This document shows, piece after piece, positions 1 through 8,022 of a DNA stretch of 64,000 nucleotides (positions are counted from its first letter, which is position 1; each line of letters begins with the position of its first letter). The stretch lies in contig NZ_JARVWQ010000002.1 in the NCBI RefSeq assembly GCF_029846255.1, forward strand, positions 992,001-1,056,000. Reading direction: 5' to 3'. A model generated the notes under the pieces. That model searched no databases. It was not told the origin of the DNA and was given only the letters and a program-made list of their open reading frames with translations. The translations under genes were made by a program, and so were the position numbers. The stretch is from Amnibacterium sp. CER49 (GTDB taxonomy: Bacteria; Actinomycetota; Actinomycetes; Actinomycetales; Microbacteriaceae).

Positions 1-307
1 CGTCTACCACATCGCGCACCGCGGGGTCCTCGCCACGTTGAACGCCGTCGGGACGAACACCGAGATCCCCCAGTACACCGAGGCGCTCTACGACGCGCGC
101 GAGCTCGCGATGGGCCGGATGCAGGCCGAGGCCGAGCGACTCGCGGCCGAGGGCATCGTCGGGGTGCAGCTGCTGTCGCTGCCGCACCGCTGGGGCGGCC
201 ACACCACCGAGTTCTTCGCGATCGGCACCGCGGTGCGGCCGCTGCGCGACGACCACGTGATCGCGACCCCGGGGCTCGTGCTGCCGCTCACGGACGGGCC
301 GCGGTGA
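1..307 (+). CDS. YbjQ/UPF0145-like heavy-metal-binding-domain protein (5' truncated)
   Basis: The reading frame is already open at base 2 and runs to TGA at 305-307, so the N-terminus lies outside the window. About 101 residues are visible. The pattern TEIPQYTEALYDARELAMGR, then AAEGIVGVQL and a C-terminal segment ending in FFAIGTAVRP, is what I know from the small YbjQ family, which forms oligomers and whose biochemical role is unclear. The downstream gene starts with GTG at 304 inside the stop (GTGA), so the two are translationally coupled. The family call is from pattern recognition only. Confidence 0.7.
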   Translation, partial: VYHIAHRGVLATLNAVGTNTEIPQYTEALYDARELAMGRMQAEAERLAAEGIVGVQLLSLPHRWGGHTTEFFAIGTAVRPLRDDHVIATPGLVLPLTDGPR

Positions 308-1122
308 CGGCGCTCCCGGACGGCTCGGACGCGCTCGCCCGCGCCGAGGACGACCCCGAGGGCTTCCTCACCCGGCTCGGGGCAGCCGCGCGTCGGGCGC
401 TCGGTCCTGCCGCGGGCTCCCTCGAGCTCGAGGCGGAGCGCTCGATCGGCGACCGGCTGACCGGTCGCCCCGGACGCCCGGTCGCCCTCCGGCTCACGGG
501 CGACGGCTTCACGCTCACCCTCCGCCGCGACGGGTCGCGCTGGGCCGGCGAGGCGGCACGGGTCGTGGGCGGCGTCGTGATCGCCCGCGAGCCGCTGCAG
601 CTCGGCGAGTGGCTCGACGTCTTCGCGCAGCAGGTCGCCCGCGCCGCCGCCGACGCGGCAGGCGACGCGGAGGCGGCGGGCCGCGCGCTCGGCGCGCTCG
701 GCCTGCAGCCGGCGCAGCCGGAGTTCCTCGTCGACCCGGGCGACCTCGAGCGCGGGCTCCGCAGCCTGCCCGCGCGCGCTGCGGGGCGGGTCCCGTCGGA
801 GGCGATCCCGCACATCGAGCGGATCGCGGCGCTCCTGCTCGAGGCGGCTCCTCGGGTGACCGGCGAGGCCGCGGCGCTCGTACGACGCACGGCGACGGTC
901 TACCTCCCGGACACGCTCCGCGCCTTCGTGGCGCTGCCCGCCGACTGGGCGGCCGACCACACCCTCCTGGACGGTGCGACGCCCGCCGCGGCGCTGCTCG
1001 CCCAGCTCGCCGACCTCGAGGCGGCCGCCGTGCGGATGCGCGACGCGGCGGTGGAGGACGACGCGGCCGCGCTGCTGCTGAACGGCACCTTCCTGCAGCA
1101 GCGCTTCAGCGCCGGCTCCTGA
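304..1122 (+). CDS. conserved hypothetical protein, coupled to YbjQ-like gene
   Basis: This 272-residue protein starts with GTG overlapping the preceding TGA by 4 bases. I recognise no domain. It is rich in Ala, Arg, Glu and Leu, lacks a signal peptide or membrane segment and reads as a soluble, largely helical protein. A central stretch of alternating hydrophobic residues (about 55-85) may form a small beta element. The C-terminal third (ADWAADHTLLDGATPAAALL, then a run of Leu/Ala) is helical. Coupling to the YbjQ-like gene suggests a shared function, but nothing in the sequence says what it is. Confidence 0.75.
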   Translation: MTALPDGSDALARAEDDPEGFLTRLGAAARRALGPAAGSLELEAERSIGDRLTGRPGRPVALRLTGDGFTLTLRRDGSRWAGEAARVVGGVVIAREPLQLGEWLDVFAQQVARAAADAAGDAEAAGRALGALGLQPAQPEFLVDPGDLERGLRSLPARAAGRVPSEAIPHIERIAALLLEAAPRVTGEAAALVRRTATVYLPDTLRAFVALPADWAADHTLLDGATPAAALLAQLADLEAAAVRMRDAAVEDDAAALLLNGTFLQQRFSAGS

Positions 1123-1126
1123 CGGT

Positions 1127-1321
1127 TCAGCGCGCGACGACCCGCGACCCGGTGCGCATCGGCGGCACGGCGGGATCGGTGGCCCGGAACGGCACGAGCC
1201 GCACCAGCCCGCAGCAGGGGCACACGTAGTAGCGCGTCGTCTCGGCCATGGCGGCTCGGAAGGGACTTCCGCAGTCCGGACAGTGAGGCGGGAGCACTAC
1301 GACGTCGTCGTCGCGGTACAT
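1127..1321 (-). CDS. small zinc-ribbon protein (64 aa)
   Basis: This 64-codon gene begins with ATG at 1321 (MYRDDDVVVLPP). It carries two Cys pairs, CPDC (about residues 14-17) and CPCC (about 34-37), spaced as in a minimal zinc ribbon, which would fold around one zinc ion. The longer frame upstream of 1321 is Arg/Pro-rich and looks non-coding. The stop lies 5 bases from the stop of the convergent upstream gene. No strong ribosome site is visible. The role is unknown; a nucleic-acid or protein contact is only a guess. It resembles the longer zinc-ribbon gene at 7643 in style, not clearly in sequence. Confidence 0.6.
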   Translation of the reverse strand: MYRDDDVVVLPPHCPDCGSPFRAAMAETTRYYVCPCCGLVRLVPFRATDPAVPPMRTGSRVVAR

Positions 1322-1441
1322 ATGGGCATGGTGAGCGCTGCGGCAGCGCCGCGCAAGGGCTTTCCGCAAGTCCGAAGCAGCCTCCGGACCAGCCGGCGCG
1401 CGTTGGATCGTGACAATCCCGGGAACGGCGCGGGAACGGCG

Positions 1442-1473
1442 CGGCGCCGGCCCTGGGGATCGGGCCGGCGCCG
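1442..1473 (-). terminator. GC-rich hairpin, candidate terminator
   Basis: A perfect 12-bp inverted repeat (1442-1453 with 1462-1473) encloses an 8-base loop. It sits 51 bases downstream of the stop of the membrane-protein gene that ends at 1524 on the minus strand. There is no U-tract, which is common in GC-rich actinobacteria. The rest of 1322-1523 shows no gene. Confidence 0.5.
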
Positions 1474-1523
1474 TGCCCGGGGTTTCCGGGGGGCGTCGGG
1501 GGGCGGGGGCTGGGGGTGCGGGG

Positions 1524-2015
1524 TCAGGCTCTCGTCGCGCGGCGACGGGCCGCGACGTCGCGGAGGTAGGCCGACGACGCGGGGAGGAAGGTGAGCACCG
1601 CAGCGACGACGGCGAGCACCTCACGGAGGGGTCCGAGGCCGAAGCCCACACCGAGCGAGGCGGGCGATGCGACCGTTCCGGCGAGCAGGGCAAGCAGGCC
1701 GAGCAGCGTCAGCGCGCCGAGGACCCATCGTGCCCACTGGTGGTCGCGACGCAGGAAGAAGAGGAACAGCCCCCAGATCACCGCGCCGATGAGACCGCTC
1801 ACGATCGCCACCGCGATGACGGCACCCGTAGCGGCCCGCGCAGAGCCGCCCACCTGGTCGGCCGCCTGCTGCACCGCCGGCGCCGTGAGCAGCGTCGCCA
1901 CCACACCGACGACGATCGAGGCGAGGTACAGCCAGAACGCGGTGTTGAGGACGGAGGGGCGGGCGCCCGCGGTGGCGGGCGAGCCGCTCGGCGCCGGGTA
2001 GGACGCGTCGGTCAT
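1524..2015 (-). CDS. four-helix membrane protein, unknown function
   Basis: The 163-residue product has a Pro/Ala/Ser-rich N-terminal tail of about 25 residues, then four hydrophobic segments: about 26-46, 63-88, 96-116 and 125-148. A short basic tail (RDVAARRRATRA) ends it, so the C-terminus is probably cytoplasmic. A clear AGGAG ribosome site lies 8 bases before the ATG at 2015. The architecture resembles small actinobacterial membrane proteins with a cytoplasmic Pro-rich leader. I recognise no named family. It is transcribed alone, with a hairpin downstream. Confidence 0.8.
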   Translation of the reverse strand: MTDASYPAPSGSPATAGARPSVLNTAFWLYLASIVVGVVATLLTAPAVQQAADQVGGSARAATGAVIAVAIVSGLIGAVIWGLFLFFLRRDHQWARWVLGALTLLGLLALLAGTVASPASLGVGFGLGPLREVLAVVAAVLTFLPASSAYLRDVAARRRATRA

Positions 2016-2137
2016 GGGAAGGTTCTCCTCTGGGTGGAAGGCCTCGGCGAGTCAACCCGGGATCGCCTGAAAGACGGCTCCGAGTACGGGGGACACGACC
2101 CGAGGGGCACCCGGGAGAGGGGCGGCCGTCTCCGGCG

Positions 2138-2911
2138 CTAGTTGAGCGCCGGGGTGCCCGGCGGCAGCGCGCCGTCGTGGTTCGTCAGGTCGTCCGCGAG
2201 GCGCTGCAGCGCGTGCAGCGCCACGCGCTGCGTCCACGGGCCGTACGAGACGCGGGCGACACCGAGCTGCTGCAGGCGCGACGGCGGCAGCGATCCGGGC
2301 ACGTTGATGACCGCGAGCCGCTGCGGCCCGAGGCCCTCGACGAGCGCGGTCACGGCGGACTCGTCGAGCAGGCCGGGCACGAAGACGGTCGTGGCGCCCT
2401 CCTCGAGGAAGGCGCGGCCCCGCGCCAGCGCCTCGTCGACCTTCGTGGCCTGATCGGCGTCGGCCATGCGCACGAACGCGTCGGTCCGCGCGTTCAGCGA
2501 GAACGGCACCCCCTCCGCCTCCGCGCCGCGCACCGCGGCCCGGACCCGGGCCACCGCCTCGTCGCGCGGCACCAGACGGTCCTCCATGTTCGCCCCGACG
2601 ACGCCCACGCCGATCGCACGCCGGATCGTCTCGCCCGGGTCGGCGTACCCGTTGTCGAGGTCGGCGCTGACCGGCACGTCGACGGCGGCGACGATGCGGC
2701 CGACGAGGTCGAGGGTCGTCTCGAGCGGGACCTCCCCGTCCGGGTAGCCGAAGGTCGCGGCGATCGAGTGGCCGGCGGTCGCGAGGGCCTTGACGCCGGA
2801 GACGCCCGCGACCGTGGTCGCCGAGATCACATCCCAGACGTTCACGACGGAGAGGAGGTCGGGGGCGGCGTGCAGGTCGCGCAGCGTCTGCGCGCGGGCG
2901 GCGATGTCCAT
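2138..2911 (-). CDS. isocitrate lyase/PEP mutase superfamily enzyme
   Basis: A 257-residue TIM-barrel enzyme of the PEP mutase/isocitrate lyase superfamily. Members cleave or form C-C or P-C bonds of small 2-oxo acids with Mg2+ (PEP mutase, oxalacetate hydrolase, methylisocitrate lyase). Visible signatures are VSADLDNGYADP (about 81-92, Mg2+-binding Asp residues) and NARTD (140-144). The Cys-containing KKCGH signature of true isocitrate lyases is absent, so the PEP mutase-like or carboxyphosphonoenolpyruvate mutase-like branch is more likely. The ATG at 2911 follows a -10-like hexamer by 7 bases. The exact substrate cannot be told from sequence. Confidence 0.85.
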   Translation of the reverse strand: MDIAARAQTLRDLHAAPDLLSVVNVWDVISATTVAGVSGVKALATAGHSIAATFGYPDGEVPLETTLDLVGRIVAAVDVPVSADLDNGYADPGETIRRAIGVGVVGANMEDRLVPRDEAVARVRAAVRGAEAEGVPFSLNARTDAFVRMADADQATKVDEALARGRAFLEEGATTVFVPGLLDESAVTALVEGLGPQRLAVINVPGSLPPSRLQQLGVARVSYGPWTQRVALHALQRLADDLTNHDGALPPGTPALN

Positions 2912-2918
2912 GGCGCCG

Positions 2919-2924
2919 ACCGTA
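2919..2924 (-). promoter_or_regulatory. -10 hexamer (TACGGT) of PEP mutase-like gene
   Basis: TACGGT on the minus strand, 7 bases before the ATG at 2911, predicts a transcript that starts at or next to the start codon. Confidence 0.45.
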
Positions 2925-3057
2925 CGAGCCGCTTCCCCCAGTCCTCTGGACGTCCCCTGAGATCGTCCAGCGCTCGCGCAGAGGACTTCCGGGCGGCGAT
3001 CCGGCCTGCCCGCGGTGGCCGCCGAGCCCGGGATCGCCCACCCCGCGGGTCGACCCC

Positions 3058-5424
3058 TCACCGCGCCGTCGCGGGCGCGGTCGCCTTCGGCTTGGGCTTC
3101 GGCGTCGGGGTGGGCTTCGGACTCGGCGCGGGCGGCTGCGTCGGCTGCGGCGTGGGCTTCGGGCTCGGCGCGGGCGGCTGCGTCGGCTGCGGCGCAGGGG
3201 TCGACACGGGCGGAGCAGGGCGGACGGGAGCGGGGGCCGGCCTGCGCACCGGCGGCACGTACGGGCGCGCGTCCGCGTGGGTGATCGCCGCGCCGCCGGT
3301 GAGGTACTGCGCGTCCGGCGTCGCCCAGGTGTAGGCGCCCCCGTAGACCTTGTTCACGGCGGCCTGGATGCCGTTCCACACGCAGTGGCGCTCGTCGGCG
3401 GCCTTCGTGCTGCCGGTGATCGAGCAGTACGGGAACCCGAACACGGTGCGCAGGTTCCTGAAGCCGGTCACGTTGCCGATCCACACCGCGGTCGTCACCG
3501 CCGAGGTGCTGCCGATCGCCCAGGTGTCCTTCGCGGAGTCGGTGGTGCCGGTCTTGCCGAACTCGTAGCGGCCGTCGGCGGTCGCGTCGCCGCGCATCGT
3601 GCCCGAGGTGATCACCGTGTGCAGCGCGGACGCGGCCGCGACCGCCACCGGCTTCGGCACCGTGCGGGTGCAGGAGCGGTGCGGCGTCGGGGCCGGCCGG
3701 CCGAGCGCATCGGTGACGCGATCGATGGCGAGCGGCGCGCAGGTCACGCCGTCGTGGGCGATGGTCGCGTACGCGGTGGCCATGTTCAGCGGGGCGATCG
3801 AGCTCGCGCCGCCGATGAGCATGGCGGGCACGGTGCTGAGGCGGCCGCCGCGCGCGTTCGTCGCGCCCATCCGCTCGGCGAGGTCCCGGACGCTGCAGAG
3901 GTCGTCCTCCTCCCCCATCGAGGCGAAGACGCCGTTCACGCTCCTCGCGGTGCCGTCCACGACGGAGTAGCCGCCGCGCTCGCCGGGCTCGTCGTTGCCG
4001 ACCGACCACGGCTTGTCCTCGTAGTCCACGGCGCCGCACTTGTGGAACTGCTGCGCCGGGATGGTGCGCGGGTTCCCGTTCACGCGCTGCCCGAGGCTGT
4101 GCCCCGTCTCCAGCCAGCGGAGCAGCGGGAAGAGCTTGAAGGTCGATCCGGGCTGCGTGCCGCCGCCCGCGCCGAGGGCGGTGCTCACGTTGTAGTTCAC
4201 GGCCGTGTAGCTGCGGCCGAGGCCGCTGCCGAGCGCGTTGTAGCGCTTGTTCTGCGTCATCGTGATGACGCGGCCCGTGCCGACCTCGACCGAGACGGCG
4301 GCGGCGCCGACATCGAACTGGTTCGAGCTGCTCGGCACGGCCCTGTCGACGACGCCCTGCGCCGTGCGCTGCAGGTCGAGGTTCAGGGTGGTGTGGACCC
4401 GCCAGCCCTTCGTCTCGAGGTTCACGGCCCGCTCGTCCGCCGTCCTGCCGAAGGTGGGGTCGGTGAGCAGCGTGTTCACGACGTACTGGCAGAAGAAGCC
4501 GGCCACGCCGGCCGAGTCGCATCCCGTCTTCACCGGCGTGACCGTCGGCGTGATGCGCGTCTTCACCGCCGCGCGGTACGCGTCCGGGGTGAGCATGCGC
4601 TGCTGCTGCTCGACGGTGAGGATGTGGTCGCGACGCTCCGTGGTGGCGGCGATGTTCGCCTTCTGGTCGAGGCGGAACCGCGACGGGTCGTTCACGATCG
4701 CGATGAGCGCGGCGGCCTCGGCTGCGGAGAGGTCCTTCGCGGGCTTCGCGAAGTAGTACCGCGACGCGGACTCGATGCCGTAGACGCGGCCGCCGAAGCC
4801 CGCGATGTTCAGGTAGCCGAGCAGGATCTGATTCTTCGAGTAGCGCTTCTCGAGCCCGATGGCGAGCCGCATCTCACGCAGCTTGCGGCCCACGGACGTC
4901 GACGTGCAGTCGAGGTAGGCGGCGTCCCGCTTCGCTGCGGTCGGTAGCGACTCCGCCTGCTGCACGCAGACGTTCTTCACGTACTGCTGCGTGATCGTCG
5001 AGGCGCCCTGCAGGTTCCGCCCGAGCGCGTCGGCCACGAGGGCGCGGGCGATGCCGTTCGGGTCGATGCCGCCGTGGCGGTAGAAGCGCACGTCCTCGGC
5101 GGCGATCGCCGCGTGCCGGACGGTGAGCGGCACGTCGCTCCAGGCGATGACGTCGCGGTCCTGCGTGAAGAACGAGGCGAGCAGCACGTCCTTGCCGTGC
5201 GACCTCGCGAAGATCTGGGTCTTCTGGTCGAGCGGAGCGATCGCGACGCTGCTCGGCAGGTCCTCGAAGAGCCCGATGCTCTGGCGCGCACCGACGCCGG
5301 CGAGGGCGACGACGGGCGTGAAGGCGGCGGCGACGAGCGCGCCGGCGAGCACGGCGACGCCGCAGAAGGCGACGAATGCGGACGACGACGTCCAGATCCG
5401 TGCCCCGATGTGGGTACTGGGCAC
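3058..5424 (-). CDS. bifunctional penicillin-binding protein (class A PBP)
   Basis: This 788-residue enzyme polymerises glycan strands and cross-links peptidoglycan on the outer face of the membrane. One N-terminal membrane anchor (about 17-43) is followed by a GT51 transglycosylase domain, with catalytic Glu110 in EDVRFYRHGGIDP and the QGASTITQQ signature (about 139-147). The transpeptidase domain has the three active-site boxes S427TFK, S495VN and K624TG. The C-terminal ~70 residues are a Pro/Lys/Thr-rich tail containing a 14-residue tandem repeat; such tails usually span or contact the wall. The start is GTG at 5424, 6 bases after a TAGTCT hexamer. It is divergent from the HtrA-type protease gene. 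Confidence 0.95.
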   Translation of the reverse strand: MPSTHIGARIWTSSSAFVAFCGVAVLAGALVAAAFTPVVALAGVGARQSIGLFEDLPSSVAIAPLDQKTQIFARSHGKDVLLASFFTQDRDVIAWSDVPLTVRHAAIAAEDVRFYRHGGIDPNGIARALVADALGRNLQGASTITQQYVKNVCVQQAESLPTAAKRDAAYLDCTSTSVGRKLREMRLAIGLEKRYSKNQILLGYLNIAGFGGRVYGIESASRYYFAKPAKDLSAAEAAALIAIVNDPSRFRLDQKANIAATTERRDHILTVEQQQRMLTPDAYRAAVKTRITPTVTPVKTGCDSAGVAGFFCQYVVNTLLTDPTFGRTADERAVNLETKGWRVHTTLNLDLQRTAQGVVDRAVPSSSNQFDVGAAAVSVEVGTGRVITMTQNKRYNALGSGLGRSYTAVNYNVSTALGAGGGTQPGSTFKLFPLLRWLETGHSLGQRVNGNPRTIPAQQFHKCGAVDYEDKPWSVGNDEPGERGGYSVVDGTARSVNGVFASMGEEDDLCSVRDLAERMGATNARGGRLSTVPAMLIGGASSIAPLNMATAYATIAHDGVTCAPLAIDRVTDALGRPAPTPHRSCTRTVPKPVAVAAASALHTVITSGTMRGDATADGRYEFGKTGTTDSAKDTWAIGSTSAVTTAVWIGNVTGFRNLRTVFGFPYCSITGSTKAADERHCVWNGIQAAVNKVYGGAYTWATPDAQYLTGGAAITHADARPYVPPVRRPAPAPVRPAPPVSTPAPQPTQPPAPSPKPTPQPTQPPAPSPKPTPTPKPKPKATAPATAR
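3110..3193. repeat. two 42-bp direct repeats in PBP tail
   Basis: Copies at 3110-3151 and 3152-3193 differ at one base. They encode the Pro-rich unit PQPTQPPAPSPKPT twice on the minus strand. The unit length is a multiple of three, so copy-number change would lengthen or shorten the tail without a frameshift. Confidence 0.9.
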
Positions 5425-5430
5425 GGCGGC

Positions 5431-5436
5431 AGACTA
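5431..5436 (-). promoter_or_regulatory. -10 hexamer (TAGTCT) of PBP gene
   Basis: TAGTCT on the minus strand ends 6 bases before the GTG start at 5424, placing the predicted transcription start at the start codon. Confidence 0.5.
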
Positions 5437-5575
5437 GGCGCAGGAGCACGACACGCGCGAACAGGGGGCGCTTTCCCTGTGAGTAACCCCCGCCGCGCGT
5501 CGTCCCGATGCCTCAGAGGAACGTCCAAGCGACGCCATGGGACGAGCAGAGACGGGAGGCGTTCCCTCGGGTCCC

Positions 5576-6856
5576 ATGAGCGAGAACGAGCGATCGGACG
5601 ACGTCTTCCGCGTGGACGACGAGGGCACCGCCACCCGGGGCGACGGAAGCACCGGGGCCGCCGCCGCTCCTGCTGAGAGAGCTGCCGCGCGCCCGCGCCG
5701 CACGACCCGCCTCCTCGCGTTCGGCGCCGCCGCCGTGCTGCTGCTCGGGATCGGCGCGACCGGCGGTGCGGTGGCGGCGACCGGGCTCGGCTCGCCGCAC
5801 CGGACCACCAGCGCCTTCGGCCAGGGCGCGGCGAGCGGCTCGGCCGGCTCCGGCACGTCCCCGGGGCCGCAGGGGCTCGGCGGAGCGGACGGTCCGAACG
5901 GCACCTGGTCGAGCCCGCAGCAGGGCTCGGGCACCGGCTCGACGGGGACGACCGCCACCGCGGCGCAGACGAAGGGCGTCGTCACGATCGTGTCGACCCT
6001 CGCGTACGAGTCGGCGGAGTCCGCCGGCACCGGCATCGTGCTGACCGCATCCGGCGAGATCCTCACGAACAACCACGTGGTCGAGGGGGCGACCTCGATC
6101 CGTGTCACCGACGAGTCGACGGGGCAGGCCTACACCGCGAAGGTCGTGGGCACGGACGCCACCCACGACATCGCCGTGCTGCAGCTGCAGCACGCCTCCG
6201 GCCTCGCCACCGCGACGACCGCCTCGACCGCCGCGCGGGTCGCCGACGACGTGACCGCCGTCGGCAACGCGGGCGGCACGGGCACCCTCACCGCGGCGAC
6301 GGGTGCGGTGACCGCGCTGAAGCAGCGCATCACGACGCAGGCCGAGGGCTCCGCGCAGTCCGAGGACCTGACCGGCCTGATCGAGACCGACGCCGACGTC
6401 GTCTCCGGCGACTCGGGCGGCCCGCTCGAGAACGCCTCCGGCGCCGTCGTGGGGATCGACACCGCTGCGAGCTCCGGCACGAGCGCGACGACCGGGTACG
6501 CGATCCCGATCGCCTCGGCCCTCGCCATCGCCGCCACCATCGAGCGCGGCACGGCGACCTCCGACATCGTGATCGGCCTCCCGGCGTTCCTCGGCGTGAG
6601 CGTCTCGCCGAACGGGACGAGCACGAGCGGCGCGACGATCGCGCAGGTCGTGCCCGGCACCCCCGCCGCGCGCAGCGGCCTCGTCGCCGGCGACACGATC
6701 ACGGCCGTCGACGGCACGGCGACCGCGTCGGCCGAGTCGCTCACGAGCATGCTCCGCACGCACGCCCCCGGCGACCGCGTGACGATCGCCTACACCGACG
6801 CCGCGGGCGCCGCGCGCACGACCACCGTGACGCTGACGAGCGGCCCCGCCGCGTGA
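5576..6856 (+). CDS. HtrA/DegP-type membrane-anchored serine protease with PDZ domain
   Basis: A 426-residue S1C protease for extracytoplasmic protein quality control. A charged cytoplasmic N-terminus (about 1-42) precedes one membrane helix (about 45-68), a Gly/Ser/Thr linker to about 130, a trypsin-like domain and one C-terminal PDZ domain (about 338-426). The catalytic triad is visible: His167 (LTNNHVVEG), Asp198 (THDIAVLQL) and Ser280 (SGDSGGPL). I chose the ATG at 5576 because GGGAGG lies about 15 bases upstream and the protein then begins MSENERSDD. An ATG at 5537, which adds 13 residues, is also possible. Sharing an upstream region with the divergent PBP gene fits a cell-envelope role. 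Confidence 0.93.
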   Translation: MSENERSDDVFRVDDEGTATRGDGSTGAAAAPAERAAARPRRTTRLLAFGAAAVLLLGIGATGGAVAATGLGSPHRTTSAFGQGAASGSAGSGTSPGPQGLGGADGPNGTWSSPQQGSGTGSTGTTATAAQTKGVVTIVSTLAYESAESAGTGIVLTASGEILTNNHVVEGATSIRVTDESTGQAYTAKVVGTDATHDIAVLQLQHASGLATATTASTAARVADDVTAVGNAGGTGTLTAATGAVTALKQRITTQAEGSAQSEDLTGLIETDADVVSGDSGGPLENASGAVVGIDTAASSGTSATTGYAIPIASALAIAATIERGTATSDIVIGLPAFLGVSVSPNGTSTSGATIAQVVPGTPAARSGLVAGDTITAVDGTATASAESLTSMLRTHAPGDRVTIAYTDAAGAARTTTVTLTSGPAA

Positions 6857-6910
6857 GCGTCCGATCGACCTCGGGCGGGATCGGTGCGACGTCCCCGCCG
6901 CGAGCCGGAA

Positions 6911-6947
6911 GCGGGGTGGCGGGCCGGCTGTGGGCCCGCCACCCCGC
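6911..6947. terminator. bidirectional hairpin terminator
   Basis: A perfect 15-bp inverted repeat (6911-6925 with 6933-6947, 7-base loop) lies between the convergent HtrA-type gene (stop 6856) and the acetyltransferase gene (stop 6968). It can serve both strands. Confidence 0.8.
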
Positions 6948-6967
6948 GCGTGCGGTGGACGCGGTGG

Positions 6968-7549
6968 TCAGGGTGGCGCGTAGCTGAGCCAGCGCTCCTC
7001 GAGCACGTAGCCGAGCGCCTCGTTCATCCGGATGCTGCCGGCGTTCCCCCGGGCTCCGCCGGTGCCGAACACCCGCGCGCCCTCGCGGGCGAGCGCGAGC
7101 ACCGCGGCGCCCTTCACGGCTGCGGCGAGCCCGCGGCGACGCGCATCGCGGCGCACGCACGTGAAGTCGGTCTCGGCCCGCTCGCCGTCCCGGCGGGCCA
7201 CGGTCGCGGCGAGCAGCTGGCCCTGCTCGAACGCGCCGAACGCCCGCCGGCCCGCATCGAGCAGCGCCCCGAGCGCGGCGGCCGAGCGGGCCTCGTGGAA
7301 GGAGGCGGGCGTCACCGGGTAGTCGGGCGCGGTGGCCGCGTCGAGCGCCGCGAGGGCGGGCAGGTCGGGCCGCCCGAGCTCGCGCACCGCGATGCCCGCG
7401 TCGGTCGCCCGGGCGACCGCGCTCCGTGCCGGCGCGAGGTCCGCCTCGCCGCGGAGCCGCAGGCGCGCGCCCCAGGACTCCCCCACGACGGTCCACCCTT
7501 CGCGCTCCAGCTGCGCGCAGCGCGGGTCGCCGGCCTTCAGGATCTCCAC
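6968..7549 (-). CDS. GNAT-family N-acetyltransferase
   Basis: About 193 residues with a GNAT fold. The acetyl-CoA loop region is seen in the segment CVRRDARRRGLAAAVKGAAV (Arg-rich, then R-G-L-A). It is followed by NAGSIRMNEALGYV, the usual C-terminal 'N..s...y..lGF' segment. The acceptor is unknown. I start it at the second of two close GTG codons (7549) because GAGAGG lies 6 bases before it; GTG at 7555 is the alternative and adds two residues. It is divergent from the zinc-ribbon gene and convergent with the protease gene. Confidence 0.82.
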   Translation of the reverse strand: MEILKAGDPRCAQLEREGWTVVGESWGARLRLRGEADLAPARSAVARATDAGIAVRELGRPDLPALAALDAATAPDYPVTPASFHEARSAAALGALLDAGRRAFGAFEQGQLLAATVARRDGERAETDFTCVRRDARRRGLAAAVKGAAVLALAREGARVFGTGGARGNAGSIRMNEALGYVLEERWLSYAPP

Positions 7550-7642
7550 CCGCACCCTCTCAGTGGAGCATCGCTGTCCGCCCTCAGCGAAACCCTGGAC
7601 GCGCCTCTCCCGGATCTGATAGCGCTTCCGCCACGGTTGCGC

Positions 7643-7984
7643 ATGGCCCAGCACCCCTCCCGCGCGGTCACCGCCGGCACCCCGACACCGGTCGACGCCA
7701 CCTGCCTCAGGTGCCGACGCGTCGGTCTCCACAACGTCGTGCTCTACGTGATGACCGTGGAAGGCCCCCGGCGGGTCGGCGACGCCACCTTCTGCGTCTG
7801 CGAGACGCGTCCCGCCGCCGCGACGATCACGACCGGGACGCCCCGCGACCTCGGGCAGCGCTGCGTGCGCTGCGACGGCGGCGCGCTCTACGAGGTGCCG
7901 TTCTACGCCGTCACCGCCGCGGGCGTGCACCCGCACACCACGCGGGTGATCTGCGAGGACTGCGACACCCGCGCCGTCGGCTGA
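7643..7984 (+). CDS. zinc-ribbon protein, unknown function (113 aa)
   Basis: The 113-residue product has four Cys pairs: CLRC, CVC, CVRC and CEDC. This pattern suggests one or two zinc ribbons. The segments between the pairs (LHNVVLYVMTVEGPRR and ALYEVPFYAVTAAGVHPHTT) look like two related beta-rich units, so the protein may be an internal duplication. ATG at 7643 is the only sensible start before the first Cys pair. No family name is offered. Confidence 0.65.
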   Translation: MAQHPSRAVTAGTPTPVDATCLRCRRVGLHNVVLYVMTVEGPRRVGDATFCVCETRPAAATITTGTPRDLGQRCVRCDGGALYEVPFYAVTAAGVHPHTTRVICEDCDTRAVG

Positions 7985-8009
7985 CCGGGGCACGGGGCGG
8001 CGCGGACGC

Positions 8010-8015
8010 TACGCT
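8010..8015 (+). promoter_or_regulatory. -10 hexamer (TACGCT) of arginase-like gene
   Basis: TACGCT ends 7 bases before the ATG at 8023 and there is no ribosome site between them. Confidence 0.5.
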
Positions 8016-8022
8016 CGCGTCC

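Noticed and set aside
3110-3193. Direct repeats that might suggest a CRISPR array
   Set aside because: Only two adjacent copies without spacers, in frame inside the penicillin-binding protein gene.
5537-5575. Earlier ATG (5537) as the start of the HtrA-type gene
   Set aside because: Both starts have only distant ribosome sites; the later ATG gives the more typical acidic N-terminus, but the choice is not firm.
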